From contig CM043956.1 in assembly GCA_014529385.2 (NCBI GenBank), positions 66,452,281 to 66,516,280 of the forward strand: a stretch of DNA of 64,000 nucleotides. Direction: 5' to 3'. Position numbers and translations under genes: made by a program. Below, piece by piece: positions 42,560 through 55,724 of the stretch. Numbering within the stretch: position 1 is the stretch's first letter; every line of letters starts with the position of its first letter. Below the pieces are notes generated by a model, which was given only the letters and a program-made list of their open reading frames with translations, was not told the origin of the DNA and made no database searches. This DNA is from Adiantum capillus-veneris (taxonomy: Eukaryota > Streptophyta > Polypodiopsida > Polypodiales > Pteridaceae).

Positions 42560-43300
42560 GAAGAGCCTAGATCTACCTACATTGCGAATGACTTGACTGA
42601 AGAAGAAGAAGAGATTTTGCTAAGTTTATTGAAAGAATATCGAGATATCTTTGTTTGGTCTTATAAAGATCTCAAGGGTGTTGATCTAGAAATTTGTCAA
42701 CATACCATATCCGTCAGAGATGATGCAAAGCCAAGAAGATAATGCCCATATATTTATAATGAAACATTTGCCAAGAAAATCAAAGAAGAGATAGAGAAGC
42801 TCAAGGAAGCTGAATTCATCTATGAAATCGAGCACACAGATTGAATGTTTCCAATTGTGGTGATACCCAAGAAAAATGAAAATTTAAGAGTTTATGTCAA
42901 TCTCAAAAAAATGAATGTAGCCACCATTAGAGATAACTACCCTCTTCCAATCACCGAGCATGTTTTAGAACGAGTTGCAAGAAAAGAAGCTTACAGCTTT
43001 TTAGATGGCTTTTCAGAGTACAATCAACTTTTGGTTGATCCCAAAGATCAACATAAAACTGCCTTGGCAACAGAATGGGGTATTTTTTCTTATAGGGTTA
43101 TGCCTTTTGGGTTAACTAATGCTCCGGCCACCTTTCAAAGATCGATGAGCCATGCTTTCAAAGAATATCTGAGGAATTTCTTGGAAGTATAGATGAATGA
43201 TTTATGTGTGCATTCATCAATCTAGGTTGATCATTTTGAAAATCTTAAAAATGTATTCGAAAAATGTAGACTTTATATAATTTGCTTAAATCCTGAAAAG
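42560..43300 (+). pseudogene. V reverse transcriptase
   Basis: The palm region is recognisable from LLKEYRDIFVWSYKDLKGVD through VVIPKKNENLRVYVNLKKMN, RDNYPLPITEHVLERV and [20 protein letters not shown]. The order and spacing are those of gypsy RT. Broken. Confidence 0.85.
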
Positions 43301-43309
43301 TGCACATGT

Positions 43310-43990
43310 ATGGGTAGACAAGGAAAAATTCTTCGACATATAGTGTCTAAAAATGGCATAGCAATCGATATGGATAAAATTCATGTTATTACTAAATTGC
43401 CTAGAACAACAATAGTCAAAGGGGTTCACGCTTTCATGGGACATTGTGGATATTATAGATGGTTCATTTACATGTATGCTATAATCGCAAAACCCATGTA
43501 TGGTCTGATTACACTTTTTGTATGGACTGATGACTGTGAGGAATCCTTCATGAATCTTAAACAAGCTCTCACTTCAGCCCCGGTATTGAAAGCACTAGAT
43601 TGGAATAAGATATTCCATATACATATTGATGCTTCCAATTTTTCCATTGGGTGTATATTAGATCAACCAAGAGACGAAAAATTTGACTTTCCCATTTCTT
43701 ATGCTAGTAGATAGCTAAATGTGGTAGAGAATAAAATATACAACCACTAAAAGAGAAGGATTAGGGATGATCTATCGCCATCACAAAGTATAGACATTAC
43801 TTATTAGCCAGAAAATGTGTGTTCTTTGTGGATCACCAAGCTTTATTTTCAACAAGCCATGCAACACACGGAGAATAGTGAGATGGTTCGTCATTCTTTT
43901 GGAATTTGATTTCACTATAGTTGTAAAAATAGGCACCACACACCAAAGAGCAGATCATTTATCAAGGATTATTCCAAGAGATAGACAATG
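43310..43990 (+). pseudogene. V RNase H
   Basis: Blocks ILRHIVSKNGIAIDMDKI, FMGHCGYYRWFI, ESFMNLKQALTSAPVLKALD and FHIHIDASNFSIGCILDQP are the RT connection and first RNase H blocks; the second half runs in worn frames to about 43990. Broken. Confidence 0.8.
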
Positions 43991-44229
43991 ATCTACCATA
44001 TGCATATTTATTCTCTGTGGAAATGATACTCCGTTGGTGAAAAAATATGGTTTCATTAATGCTCATAGATCAAGTGGGCTCTCAAATACCACTTTCTATT
44101 ACACCAGGAATAATTGGGCAATTTGGCTATGTATCAATTACTACCTGGAAGGCTATACAAAAGAAATCTCGATGGAATATTGTTTTTGTGTATTAATCCT
44201 GAGGAGAAAAGCTAATACCTAACTCAAGC

Positions 44230-45729
44230 ACACATTACCATAGTAGGGCTGTACTTTGCAAAAGACCAAACCATGCAACGGATCTTGAGACTTGGAGTAT
44301 TTTGGCCAACCATGAGAATTGATGTTCACTCATTCGTGAAAAATTTTCCTCAATGCTAGAAACAAACACCCACACCTGATGTGACATTATTTCAAATCTC
44401 ACTAGTTCCTAAGTGGAGTGACTATCTAGTTACTTACTTATCAAACAGAACATTTCTGAAGGAGATGAGTAAACACTACCAAAGAGCTATTGAAACTGAA
44501 GCAAGAGACTATGCTCTTATTGGAAACCAATTCTATCGGAGAGGAAAGGATCAACATTTGCATCTCTGTATAAATGAAGATGAATATATACCCACTCTAG
44601 AACAAGCACATGTTGGATTAGTTGGAGGTCACTTTTCTAGTGAAACCACCAGTAGAGCAATTTTAATGGCAGGCATATGGTGGCCAACACTTTTTACAGA
44701 TGCTAAAGAATATGTTCAAAGGTGTGATGCATGCCAACGATCAAAAATCCCAACAAGGGTAGATAGCATGCCTTTAAGACCAATGACGGGGTCTAGAGCT
44801 TTTGCAAAATGGGGTGTAGATTTTGTCGGACCAACACAACCACCTGCTTATAGAACTAAAGCTCAATATATCATTGTAGCTAGTGGGCAGAGGCTAAGGC
44901 AACTAGGAATAATGATGCTAGAACCACAGCCGCATTCTTGTATGAGAATGTATTCATAAGATATGGATTTTCAATAGAAATTGTTAGTGACAGGGGAACC
45001 CATTTCCTCAATGAGGTAATTGAGTATCTGTTGACTGAATTTATGGTCATCCATAACAAATCCGCTCTATATCACCCACAAGAAAATGGACAAGCTAAGA
45101 ACATGAATACAATTCTTAGCTGGTATTGACTAAAGTTCTTATTTCAAGATGAACTGAATGGAAAATGAATCTACATGTCACTCTATGGGCTTATAGAGTT
45201 TTATTCAAGACAGCTTGAAATGCTACACCCTTTAATCTTGTTTATGGTCTTGATGCCATACCATTGATAGAATTTCTATATTCATGGTAGCAAAAGCTCT
45301 TGAGTGGACGGACATGAATTGTTAGAAAGGCTAGAAGATTTAGAAAATCTTCATGAGAAAAGGCTAATAGTTGTATCTCACATCTATGCACAAAAACGGA
45401 AGCAAAAACAATTTTTTGATTCACATCTAGTCACAAAAATCTTGAAAAAAGGGGACCTAGTTTTGGTTTATTTCCTTAAGAAACACATTCCTAAGTTCAA
45501 GAAAAACGGAAATGGATCGTTTATCATTGAAGACATATCTCCAAGTGGAGCACTTAAGTTGTCTACTCTAGATGGTGAACCAATGGCTAACTGGATTAGT
45601 GGATGCCATTTAAAGAAGTATCATTTGCCACTAACCAATGATTTGCTACAGAAAATTCATGGAACTAAGCAAAGAAAGATTAAACAACAACACATTATTG
45701 ATGAAGCTCAAGAGGAAAGTTGCTTTTAG
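44230..45729 (+). pseudogene. V integrase
   Basis: The zinc-binding region (GHFSSETTSRAILMAGIWWP, YVQRCDACQRSKIPTRVDSM) is followed by core blocks (AKWGVDFVGPTQPP, SDRGTHFLNEVIEYL, YHPQENGQAK) and a C-terminal part (KKGDLVLVYFLKKHIPKFKK, NGNGSFIIEDISPSGALKLS). Recognisable to its end; broken. Confidence 0.85.
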
Positions 45730-45754
45730 AAATCAACAACCACCTATTTCCATC

Positions 45755-45998
45755 TTGGGGGGTTCACTATGTGTAAAACTCCATAACACGTGCGTTCAAG
45801 ACATGTTTGTAAAACCCCTTATCTGTGAATTTTTTTAAAGAATATAATGTATCCTTTTCTTTTAAAATGAGTAATTTTTTTTGGAAATTTGAAAAAATAA
45901 TGCCCTTTTGTATATATATTTCTGTAAGTTTCAAGAACTTTAAATATCCTTCCGTTAAACTCACGTGATAGGTTACGTTTTTATTAGGTGACCTTCCT
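45755..45998. mobile_element. G-tract MITE, copy A (about 240 bp)
   Basis: The ends are ggggggttcactat on the left and the complement of aaggtcacctaataaaaacg on the right. It is homologous along its length to copy B (56276-56539) in opposite orientation; shared words include tcacgtgata next to one end and tttaaatatcc. The exact limits and the target duplication are blurred here. It is non-coding. It lies just after the V integrase end and before U. Confidence 0.8.
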
Positions 45999-46499
45999 GG
46001 GATTCCCATCAACACTTTGCAACCAGATGAAAGACTATGGGAATCCCAGAATGATGCAGTATCAATGGTTGGATGGAATTGATCTTTTCATCACGGTACA
46101 ACTGAACAATCATAACACAAATGCATTAGAAGATACCAGAGCTCAAATGAATGTAGTCAGTTATTCCACTTACAAGAAATCTACATCTGTCTTTAGCATC
46201 GGGAATATCTGCTATCATCTGAGCCCACAAGTGAAATCTTTACCTTTCCAAGTTTAGATCATCTTTCTCTTAATAACACCATAGCTACCATGCCAGTGCC
46301 CCAGTGATGAGCATGCCAAGAAACACGCCATGGACCTCATTCATTAGTAAAGCACCACAACATGGTGGCCCAATGCCTACAACAGTACCTGCAAGTGTGT
46401 ATCAATCATAAGCACCTATAGATCCCTGTACTCATATAGTTCCTACCCCTCCCATTGTTTTAACAACTTATGCTTGACAACCACAGCCACAACAGTCAA

Positions 46500-48290
46500 G
46501 ATCTTATTCTAATGGGACCATACCATCTAGCATTAACATGTCACATCCCACGTCTTCTATGCCTAGGGCCACACATATGAACTTTGGTCCACCACATGGC
46601 ACAACATTGTACCCAACTTGCAACCCAAGGGTTGCATATATGCCAAACCTAATGCCAACCCACATTCCACATGCAGTCCCAAGAGCACCTGTCCCCACTA
46701 TACCTGCTCACTTAGGTGACTTGTCAACATTTGCTCAAGCTGTTCGTCGATCTATTGCTAAAAATATGTGTAGCACGCCTGATAGAGAGCCTAGAAGTAA
46801 GGTAGTACAAATAGCCAAGCTCACTCAAAAATTTATTGGAGACGAGGATGAGCGAAAGAATATCAAAGTGCTTGAACAAATATGTGATTCCATATGAGAA
46901 CACGATGATCTACATAAGAATAATTCTTTAAGCCTAACCTTAAGTGGAAAGGCTGGGGACTGGTATAGAACCCTAAGAATGGAAGAGAAAATGATGTACC
47001 CTACTCTTAGGAGACTGTTCTGGAAAGAGTACATACAAGAGGGAGTACTTTGGGGTGTAGCATCTCAGCTCTAAAAAGCCTAACGAGAGGAAGGAGAGTC
47101 TGTGAGAGACTTTATTAAAGTTTCTTGAAGCATTTGAATTCTCATTGTAATCCAAATGAGCACTTCAGTACTAACCAATTGCTCGATAGATTCATTAGGG
47201 GACTACGATATAAGAATATCTACAACTAGTCATTAGAGGTATCATTATTTGGGAAGCAGTCACCACCAACATGATCCAATTGGAGGATAATTTAATGATT
47301 CAAGGAGAAAGAGTGTCTGTTAAGCCTAAATGTACTAGCTCGCAAGCATTGGGGCATGACCCAATGACCATAAATCCTATTGCTAAAGAGACAAAGATAT
47401 CTGAGATGACTTTAGCAGATCTCAGCAAGGCCATTCAAGAAAGTCTTAGAGACAATCCTGCTCCACAAAACAATCATATGTATCCAAGGAGGGAGCAACA
47501 ATGGTGCTCAGTTTTCTATGGTCCATAGGGTACCAATGAATGCCTTACTTTTAGAGTAAAATTTAATGGGAATTGCAATACTTGTGGGAGGTATGGTCAT
47601 CAAGCCAAGGATTCCATAGTATTTTAATGTGAAATGGCCAATAGAACAACCTTAGCATGGACAAAGACATATCGAGTGCCTACGTTGATGTAGGGCCCAC
47701 CTCTTGAACAACCATCACAAGACATGGTCTCTAGGGCCAAAAATGTTGTTCAACCAACACCCTTATCACCTTGAGTGCTAGGACCTCAACCCCCACATCC
47801 AAGAATCATTTATGGGAATCAAATGGGGTGTTAGTCATCTACGACTGTTTTGGAAGGCTGTGAGGAAGATATAGACCCTAATATTGCCTATCGGATTGAT
47901 GCACTTGAAGAAGGTCCACAATACTTCATGGAGGACTATTGGGGACAAATCAAACTTTTATATCAATTAGCTGCTCTTGCAGTAAGAGGCCAAAATATCA
48001 GTTACACTGCCAAGAGACCACCTCTTCAATGCTATGAGTGTGGATTTCTACATCGAGTAGCCGAGTGTCCTATTAGATTACATAAGAATTCCACAATAAT
48101 GCAAACCAATCAAGAGAGCACATCTACAATTCCGATACTCATGTATAATCATTGTGGCATAGATCATTTGATTTCCCAATGTCCTAATAATACAAATGCA
48201 CCAAAGATAACACCATTAAATTTAATTGAGGTTATTGAGGATCCAACACAAAGTACACCTATGGTACCAGTAAATGTACTCACATGATTG
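46500..48290 (+). pseudogene. U gag with two zinc knuckles
   Basis: A Pro-rich stretch comes first (SSMPRATHMNFGPPHGTTLY). It is followed by capsid-type blocks near 46900-47150 (SLTLSGKAGDWYRTL) and two knuckles, CYECGFLHRVAEC at about 48031-48070 and CNHCGIDHLISQC at about 48147-48185. Broken. Confidence 0.7.
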
Positions 48291-48954
48291 ATGCTCCAAA
48301 ACCAAAATTATATCCTTAAGGAAAGAGAGACAGTATCAATTGCCCAATCTCAATAGAAGAAGAAAACACAAAGGAAGAGATTGCAAAAAGTAGTGAAGTT
48401 AGACCCTAGTTCAAAGACCAACATAGGGATTGGTGATGACCCTTTATATACGAACGACGTTGAAGAGAATTCTGATTCATGTGAAACCATGGATACTAAA
48501 ACAACGATTATAAAATAAAAAAACAAGGAAGATCATCATGAGCCACCATGGCTAGGACCCAAGAAGAAGATAGGAACTTACCTAAATCTTACAGAGGAGA
48601 TCAAGTAAGTCAAGCAATTAATGGGTTTGGTATAAGATACCCAAAGGGATCTAGAGCCAGCACCTGGGTGGATCCAGATTACCAGCATAGTGTTCCCTAC
48701 GCAAAATCAGCCTCACAAAGTCCATAGACCACTAGCCATACCAAGTGTCATCCAAGAATAAAGTGACTTTAAGTCATGGGAAAGTGGGCATACTCCCTTC
48801 TTGTTGGAGAGAATGTTTACAGAGGGACTACCTGACCCTATTAAAGAAATGGAGATTCCATCTTCCCCATGTTAAAGGACTGAAGCCCAAAAAGTGTCGT
48901 TAAATATTGCCAAATTGATGGTATTTCATGGCTTAAAAAGTTAGAGCCACCATC
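48291..48954 (+). other. U inter-domain linker, worn
   Basis: Only short frames of hydrophilic peptide; no domain recognised. It lies between gag and protease in the U body. Confidence 0.4.
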
Positions 48955-49640
48955 ATGTCCAAACTATATGGAGACTGCGATCTATTCTTAGATCTTCAAG
49001 GTTTCCTCAATGGAGAATTGAATGTTGGGCTACGAGAATTTTCACATATGGATGGAGCTAGGGAGGTGCCAATAGAGGAGGAACACTTAGATCCACAACC
49101 CAACATAGATGAGAACTTTGTTGTTGAAATACCTGTTAACAAGTTGGGACAATACTTTGAAGGCGATGAATCCAATGCGACCATACCAATCACTACCAAG
49201 GGATGAACTGTGAAGGGAATCCTTGATGGTGCCACTGGACTTAGCATTGTGACTAAAAATTGATGGGATTTTATGGAAAGGAATTACCTTGGGACTACAA
49301 ACATAGTGGTAAAGATGGCCAATGGGACTATTGTTAAACCTATTGGATGCTAGAAGATCTCAAGATCAAGGTCTTTGGACACAAAATAAGGAATACCTTC
49401 ATTGTTATGGATTTTTCCAAGAACATTATGTCATCTAAGATGATCTTAAGATTTCTTTTCATGAGGGAAGAAAAAATGGTGCATGACTGGTCTAAAAACC
49501 ATGTCTACTTGCATTTCCAGGATTTTGTCATTCGAGTTGATCTTGTAACTGGTCGGGCACATCCTCTAGGAAAAAGATTTATGATTGATCATAGATCTGA
49601 CACCACAACTCAGTCCACTCCATTGTAGTATTGTTACAAG
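48955..49640 (+). pseudogene. U aspartic protease
   Basis: NKLGQYFEGDESNATIPITT leads into an active-site region near 49210-49260 and the later blocks IRNTFIVMDFSKNIM and FLFMREEKMVHDWSKNHVYL, which align in order with the V protease. Broken. Confidence 0.65.
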
Positions 49641-49649
49641 TGTAAAATG

Positions 49650-50530
49650 GACACTGATGTTGGGGAAGATTTTTCTTATATGGATGTTCTACCTGGGATG
49701 ACTGAGTCTGACAATGTGGATTGGGTCCACCTAGCAGCAACAACCATAGACACTTGGAGAAATAGGGGGACGACCTGGGTAACACCTGAGGGGATGAAAT
49801 GAAACCACTTGTACCTTTAAATATGATGGAAGCAATGCATCTAGCTTCTAATGACCTACCAGATGAATGCTTGACTGACAACGGGACCAGTAGTGTCTCA
49901 AAAGACTATAGCCCGCACGATTTGGAGTTGGAATCATCAATTAAAATTGACTATGAAGATGGAGAATCTGAGTTAAATTTTGGTGCAAATGTGGAGACAA
50001 ACCATTCAGGGCCTAGTGGTACCCTAGATGACAATCTATACAGGAGAGGAGAAGACACAAGTAGCAATTCATCTAGTGAATCTTCACTAGAGATAGGCCG
50101 TAATAAAAAAAAAGATAAGAAGAGTAAAATATATAACAGGTGACGATATTGAACAAATGTACGTGCTAGAATAAATGAAAATAAATCTACCACAGAATGG
50201 CTTAATTATATAGGGGCATGTGATGCTCATTGGAAGTTGGTAGATAACTAGGGTGGATATCTTCAAAGCGTTATGTGGTCTAGTCCACAACCCATTGACA
50301 TCCCACATCTAGAGGCTACAGAGAATCCAAAGTTGATCCGTTCCATAAGGAGACGACAAAATCGAGAGTTAGCTCAGCAACAAAAAGAAGCGGAAAAGAA
50401 ATCACAGTCCACAAGGTAAGAAGACCACATGGACTTACACCTTGCAGCTGATCATTTCAAATCCTACACCATAGAGGAACGTAAGGTTGTGTATACAAAG
50501 GCCTAGAGAACACCTACCGATGGAAGCAAT
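49650..50530 (+). other. U protease-RT linker, worn
   Basis: Short acidic frames (for example ESSIKIDYEDGESELNFGAN) with no domain; a Lys-rich stretch ends near 50140. Part of the U body by position. Confidence 0.4.
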
Positions 50531-50533
50531 GGA

Positions 50534-50935
50534 GTGATAGTTAAGAAAACAGAGTTAGCAAACCCAAGCAAGGAGTCCAAACCTGTTCCCATTGCCCAAG
50601 ATCTGACAGAGACTGATAAGTATGTACTTAAAGAACTTCTCAAGGAATTCAAGGATATATTTTCTTGGACATATTGTGATATTAAAGGTATTCCACCTTC
50701 CGTGGTGCAGCACACAATTCCCATGAATAGCATGGCTAAACCAGTCCAGCACAACGACCCTTCCCAATGAATCCTAAGTATGCATGGATTATTTGAGAAG
50801 AGATTGAAAATATTGTCAAATGCGGATTCGTATACCCTATTGAGCACTCATAATGGCTGTCTCCAATAGTTAAGAATAGGAAACTTAGAGTGTGCATGGA
50901 TCTCAAGAAGGTCAATGCCGCCACTAAAATCAAGG
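50534..50935 (+). pseudogene. U reverse transcriptase, N-terminal part
   Basis: LKELLKEFKDIFSWTYCDIK and IPPSVVQHTIPM open the RT domain, followed by worn CGFVYPIEHS, PIVKNRKLRVCMDLKKVNAA. The domain stops at the junction with repeat R. Confidence 0.8.
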
Positions 50936-52262
50936 AGGGATGTCTGGAGAGAGGGATTCGCTAGGGTGTTGCAGATTGGAGGGTTGCAAGGATTGAGAAG
51001 GAGAGTTAGCCGATGTCGTGCAGCTCCACTCCCATGCTAAGAAAGATACTATAAAGATGCACGTCGAGCTTAATTGAAGCTTACCTGATGAATGATTAGT
51101 GTTCAGGCTTGCTAGCAAGCTAGTTTTACGATTAATATATGCTAGATGCAGGTTAAAAGGTCCAATAGATGTCTTAATGATGTTAAAAAGGAGCATGCTT
51201 GAAGTAAGCACAGATGGGATTTTATGATCTAGAACTACAATGCTTGAAGTGCTCTACCGGCCTATCTTTACGTCTTGTCAATTGGAGCTACGGTGAAGAA
51301 GTTATAGAAGTTTGAAGTGTGAGTCACTTGCAGATCCGTACCCAATTGGGCAAGTGCTACTGAGGGATTGGAACTAAAGTGAATGCATGGACCTAAAGTG
51401 ATCACTTTGTGGAGCACATCGGTCTTTTTAGATCAGTAATCGGAGTTCTAGTTACCAAGATATTGGCCGTTAAAGATTCACGAGGGGCCAATTCTGTACC
51501 GTTCTGGTCCGCTTGGTTAGTATGCCATCTAGGAATTTTTGAGCAATAAAATTCATAATGATAATGCCGACTAAGGAGCTGTTGAAAGTAAATGCATGCT
51601 TAGCATTGATTGGCTGATATGTATACCAAATGTGGTGTCCTTTTGGAGGAACAAAAGTTCTCAATGAGCTTTCACTTAAGCTCAGAGAATTCCAAACATG
51701 GCACTAGGAAGGTACTGGAACAAAGCCTTGATTGATGTGCTTTTCAAATGAGGTGCTTTTACAAAAGCACATTTTTTAATGAGCTTTTGTGTCTCGAATG
51801 ATGTGCGAGGCAATGCTTTTCTTGATGTGCATGCCAAGCACTGTGGTGATTTATGAGACCGGAATGTATACCAAATGGAAGCTAGCAATGCCTTGTACGA
51901 TAGGTATACCAAAGGTGGTGCCCTTACAAAGTGGCTAGGCCACCAAATGGAAGCCTTTTGAGGGCCTCCCATATGAGTCAAGGGTGGCCGCCCAAGCAAG
52001 GTATTTTGTTTAAGTGTGAAGGGGTGTTAATGTGAGGGAGAATAATGGAAGTGGGAAAAGAGACACAGGTAGCGAGCGATGCTGACTTGCAGCGGTAGCT
52101 ACGGGCCTCAAAAGATGGTGACCAAGAAGCAAATATTGCTTAGCTTGCCAGGGTGCCACTTTTCGGTACCAACCATGATGGAATTGAAATTGCTTGAGTT
52201 CACTTGCCTGCCATGTCATCATGTCGGGTCATGTGCCACATCAGTCACACGGAGCCATGAAT
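50936..52262. repeat. Dispersed repeat R, copy 2
   Basis: Matches copy 1 (1-1330) in the same orientation with shared words in order. Its left junction cuts the U reverse transcriptase, so it entered U (or joined it by rearrangement) after U was in place. The right junction abuts X3. No gene; open frames here carry no domain. Confidence 0.75.
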
Positions 52263-52429
52263 GATGGGCAGAGCAAAAATAGGGGGGAACAAAGTGCATT
52301 GTGTATCTATGTACAAATATACAAGTGACCAACATCGTACAAGTGTGGAGTGTGCTCAGAGCATGGTACCTATATGATCATAATATCATATGAACAAAGC
52401 TACCATAATAGTAGAGAGGCTAATTTAAA

Positions 52430-53170
52430 AAGAGTGAGGCCGGAGCAACTCCAAGCTTTGAGGGCAAGAGGATGAAGTGTGACTCATTGAGGCCTTTGGT
52501 AATAATTTTTGCAATCATTTGGTCAGTTGGACATTGTTCAATCATGATAGTGCCTTTGTGTACTTCATACCGCACGTAATGATAATGCACAACAATATGC
52601 TTTCACTTGGTATCTTGAGCATAGTCATTTGCAAGACTAATAGCACTCTGGTTATCACACCGCAAGGGTGTCCAAGAAAGAGAATAATGACCAATATCAA
52701 CCAGTATTTGTAAAAGCCAAATCATCTCATGAGCTACAAGTGATGGAGCAACATATTTAGACTTAGTCGTAGAAACTGCAACATTGTTTTATTTATTACT
52801 AGTCCAAGAAACAAGGAAACCTTTTATGAAGAAGAAATTGCCACTAGTAGATCGCATAGATAAACGTAAGATTACCCAATCTACATCTGTGCAGCCCAAA
52901 GGAGAGGGAGATTTCACAGAGTCCAATGTCAATTGTCAAGGATAGACCAAACCAAAATATGTAGTGCCTTTTAAGTATTTCAATACCCACTTTTCTGCAG
53001 ACCAATGCTCAAGAGAAGGACGTGCAAGATGTTATCCAAGATAATTAGCTAAAAACAAAAGATCAGGGTGAGTGTTCATGCCAACAAACTAAAGACATCT
53101 GATCAAGTTGGCATAAGGTTTATTTGTGACAAGATGACCAACAATTTTCAAAAGTGTTCTTTATAAAACT
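52430..53170 (-). pseudogene. X3 RNase H
   Basis: Nucleotide-level match to X1 34500-35050 in reverse orientation, including the region coding for the EHCPSDQMIA block near 52510-52545. Broken. Confidence 0.75.
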
Positions 53171-53199
53171 CACAAGACACGGTGTATTAACCAAATGCG

Positions 53200-54000
53200 C
53201 AGATTCCATACCATTTTTTTGAATAGTATCTCCAATGAACTTTCACTATCAAAGGAAAACAAAACTTTTGTGAGGTTCAATTAAATTTGAATTCCAAGAC
53301 AAGAGTGAATCTCTCCAAGATCCACCATATCAAATACGTAAGACAATAACTTTTTCACTTGCTGAAGAAATCTCAAAGCATTGGAAACAAGGATGGTATC
53401 ATCCACATAGAGAGGAAGAATCACAAAACTACCACCTTGGTGCTTTATATATAAGTTGGGGTATGAAGAGCAAGAGATAAGTCTTTTGAAGGTGAGAAAA
53501 ATATCAAATTTTGTATACCAGGCTAGCGAAGCTTGTTTGAGACCATATAGTGCCTTAGGAAGTTAAGCAGCAAGGTCTTCCTTACCTGGAATAACAAACC
53601 CTTTTGGATGCTCCATATAAATTTCCTCTTCCAAATTGCCATTCGAGAAAACAATTCACACATCCATTTGACGGGCTTCCACATCAAGCTGAATAGAAAA
53701 TGCCAATAAAACTCGAACACTTATATTGCAAACATCTGGTGAAAAGATCTCTTGATAATCAACACTATCAACCTTGGAATAACCTTTTGCAACTAAGTGT
53801 GCCTTGAACTTGTCAAAAGATCCATCTACTTTTACTTTTGTCTTATATACCCACTTACACTTAATAGTTGTATGACCAAGAGGTAGTTCAGTTAGTATCC
53901 ATGTACCTTAAGAGATAAGATAATTGTACTCTGCTTCCATAGCCCCTTGCCATTGATCCTTTTGTGGAGAAGAGATAGATTCACTTTAAGTAATGGGATT
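53200..54000 (-). pseudogene. X3 reverse transcriptase
   Basis: Collinear with X1 33540-34260. The region of the copia catalytic loop maps near 53395-53425 and that of the MEQPEGFVIPGK block near 53590-53620. Broken. Confidence 0.8.
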
Positions 54001-54245
54001 TTTAGAAGTAGAGAAAACATTATAAAAAATATTGTCATCATAAACATGACATGAACCATTTTCAAAATCAATAGACAGATCAAGAAAAATTTCAATATCA
54101 TCATTGGTAACATTCAGATGGATGGCTGTGAAGAGGAAAACTGCTCTATAGGAAGAGTTTCATCATCTAAAATAAATGGAAAAGCCTAAAGCATTTATTT
54201 AGTATCGCCTGCATCATCCATGGACTATGAGCTTCCCATAAGCTG

Positions 54246-54960
54246 TTAGTTAAAAGTAGCATCATGATTCACGATTACTTTCTTGGAGGAAGGGTCATAG
54301 AATTTGTAGCCTTTGGAAGTGTTAGAATATCCAATAAAAATAACTTTAAGACCACGAGAATCAAGCTTTGTTCGTGTTTCTTTTGGAACATGAATATAAG
54401 AAATGCATCCAAAGGTTTGAAAATGAGATACGGAATGAATGTCACATGTCCATACTGTGATGGATATCTTACCAAAAGGTGCAGTAGTAGGAAGATGATT
54501 CTCAATAAATACTGTTGTCAAAGTAGTTTCAGCCAAGAAAACAGAAGATAATCCATAATGAATTAGTATACATCTTACAACATTGAGAATATTATGATTC
54601 TTTCGTCTAGAAATTTCTTTTTGTTGAGGTGAATATGGAATAATGTGTTCATGTGAATGCCACTATCAACACATGCAATAACTCGCAAAATCTTGAGAAA
54701 CATATAGGCCTCCATCATCACTCTAAATCTTCTTGAGACGACATTAAGTTTGAAGTTCCGCAGCCTTGTGGAATTGTTTGAAAATAGATTAGGCCTCAGT
54801 TTTTTGTCTAAGTAAAAAGCAAATCTATACTGTGAGTAATCATCAATAAATGTAATAAAGTAACAATTTTGTGATCTCAAAAAAGATAAATGTCCATAAC
54901 AGTAGGAACAAGATTCAATATATCATGAGAATGGGTTGTATTTGAGAGAGGAAAGGGGGT
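54246..54960 (-). pseudogene. X3 integrase
   Basis: At 54246-54536 the words HFQTFGCISYIHVPKETRTK, VIFIGYSNTSKGYKFYDPSS and KKVIVNHDATFN match the end of the X1 integrase. The core lies at 54575-54960 with ITFIDDYSQYRFAFYL. Broken. Confidence 0.85.
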
Positions 54961-55235
54961 TTACGATTATGTTTCCCAAGAGCACAAAACTCACAAATTC
55001 CCATTTGGGGATGATCTTTAAGGTCCATGGCATGAGAAAGATCACGACAATGAAGATCAAAGAGTTTTGAGAAATTAGCATGAACAAAGCAGTGATGCCA
55101 TACCTTTCAATCATGATCACCTGGAGTAGTGAAAACATTTGTTATAGCATAATTGAGAGAGAGTTCAAATAGAACTGTATGAGTTGGTGGTCTTGTAAAT
55201 CTAATCACCATCTGATTTTGAGTAGTGTTGGAGGA
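54960..55235 (-). pseudogene. X3 GAG-pre-integrase zinc region
   Basis: Collinear with X1 15900-16140 at the nucleotide level (for example the counterpart of gatcatgattgcaaagtatg). It marks the upstream end of X3. Broken. Confidence 0.75.
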
Positions 55236-55724
55236 GACATTCTCCTTCATGATGATCCTATCTTGACCCTATAGAATGATTCTTACTCCAATTACTTCCT
55301 TTTATTTTTTAGCATCTTGACTTTTAGGAAAATTGGTCGGTGCCATTTCTTTGTATTTGGATCATATAGAGTGTTTATTACCTTTTTCATTCTTTGATTT
55401 TTTGGCTTGTGATAGGCATATGCAATTGTTATCCACCTAGATAGATCAGGCTGATTAGTTTAGCTATGTCTCAAAAAAAAATTCACACATCTCCATAAAC
55501 TAGGGCTCCTAACTAGCTTTGCTAGCCAATCTTTTCTCTGGGAGCTTTGAGGCTTCTATTGATAGTTAAAGAAGATCATTTATGTCCTTTACCAGCTACC
55601 CTACCCAATCCTTCTATTGGCTTATCATCCCTTTGAAGTTGACCAGATCATCTTTCAGATTAGAGGCTGTATCTTTCTTTTTAGTGTCATTAAGTATTGA
55701 TTTCTATGAAACCCTAACTTGTGT
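55236..55724. other. Unassigned spacer between X3 and W2
   Basis: About 490 bp of AT-rich DNA. I see no domain, no repeat shared with the rest of the window, and no RNA gene. Confidence 0.5.

Larger units (their letters stand above)
38169..45729 (+). mobile_element. V: large Ty3/gypsy element body, plus strand (old)
   Basis: Recognisable gypsy parts run in order over 7.5 kb: a leader coding stretch, gag, protease, RT, RNase H and integrase, all plus-strand. No chromodomain is seen. The size and the long pre-gag region recall the Tat/Ogre-like non-chromovirus group, but I cannot confirm it. A 5' LTR and leader may lie at 6836-10599, separated by W1. The body is broken at many places, at least ten. 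Confidence 0.85.
46003..50935 (+). mobile_element. U: second Ty3/gypsy body, plus strand, truncated
   Basis: Gag with zinc knuckles, protease and the first part of RT occur in gypsy order, then the match stops at 50935 where repeat R copy 2 begins. No LTR was found. The protease region resembles that of V (QYFEGDESNATIPI versus EYYEGEEGNITLPV), so the two are distant members of one clade. Old, with many breaks. Confidence 0.8.
52305..55235 (-). mobile_element. X3: old Ty1/copia fragment of family X, minus strand
   Basis: Read from right to left it runs from the protease/GAG-pre-integrase region through integrase and RT to the RNase H end and part of the 3' untranslated region, collinear with X1. 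LTRs and gag are absent. Worn and broken at many places; clearly older than X1. Confidence 0.9.

Noticed and set aside
45755-45775. PPT followed by an LTR after the V integrase
   Set aside because: The G tract and the sequence after it match MITE copy B, which has its own 9-bp target duplication in W2.
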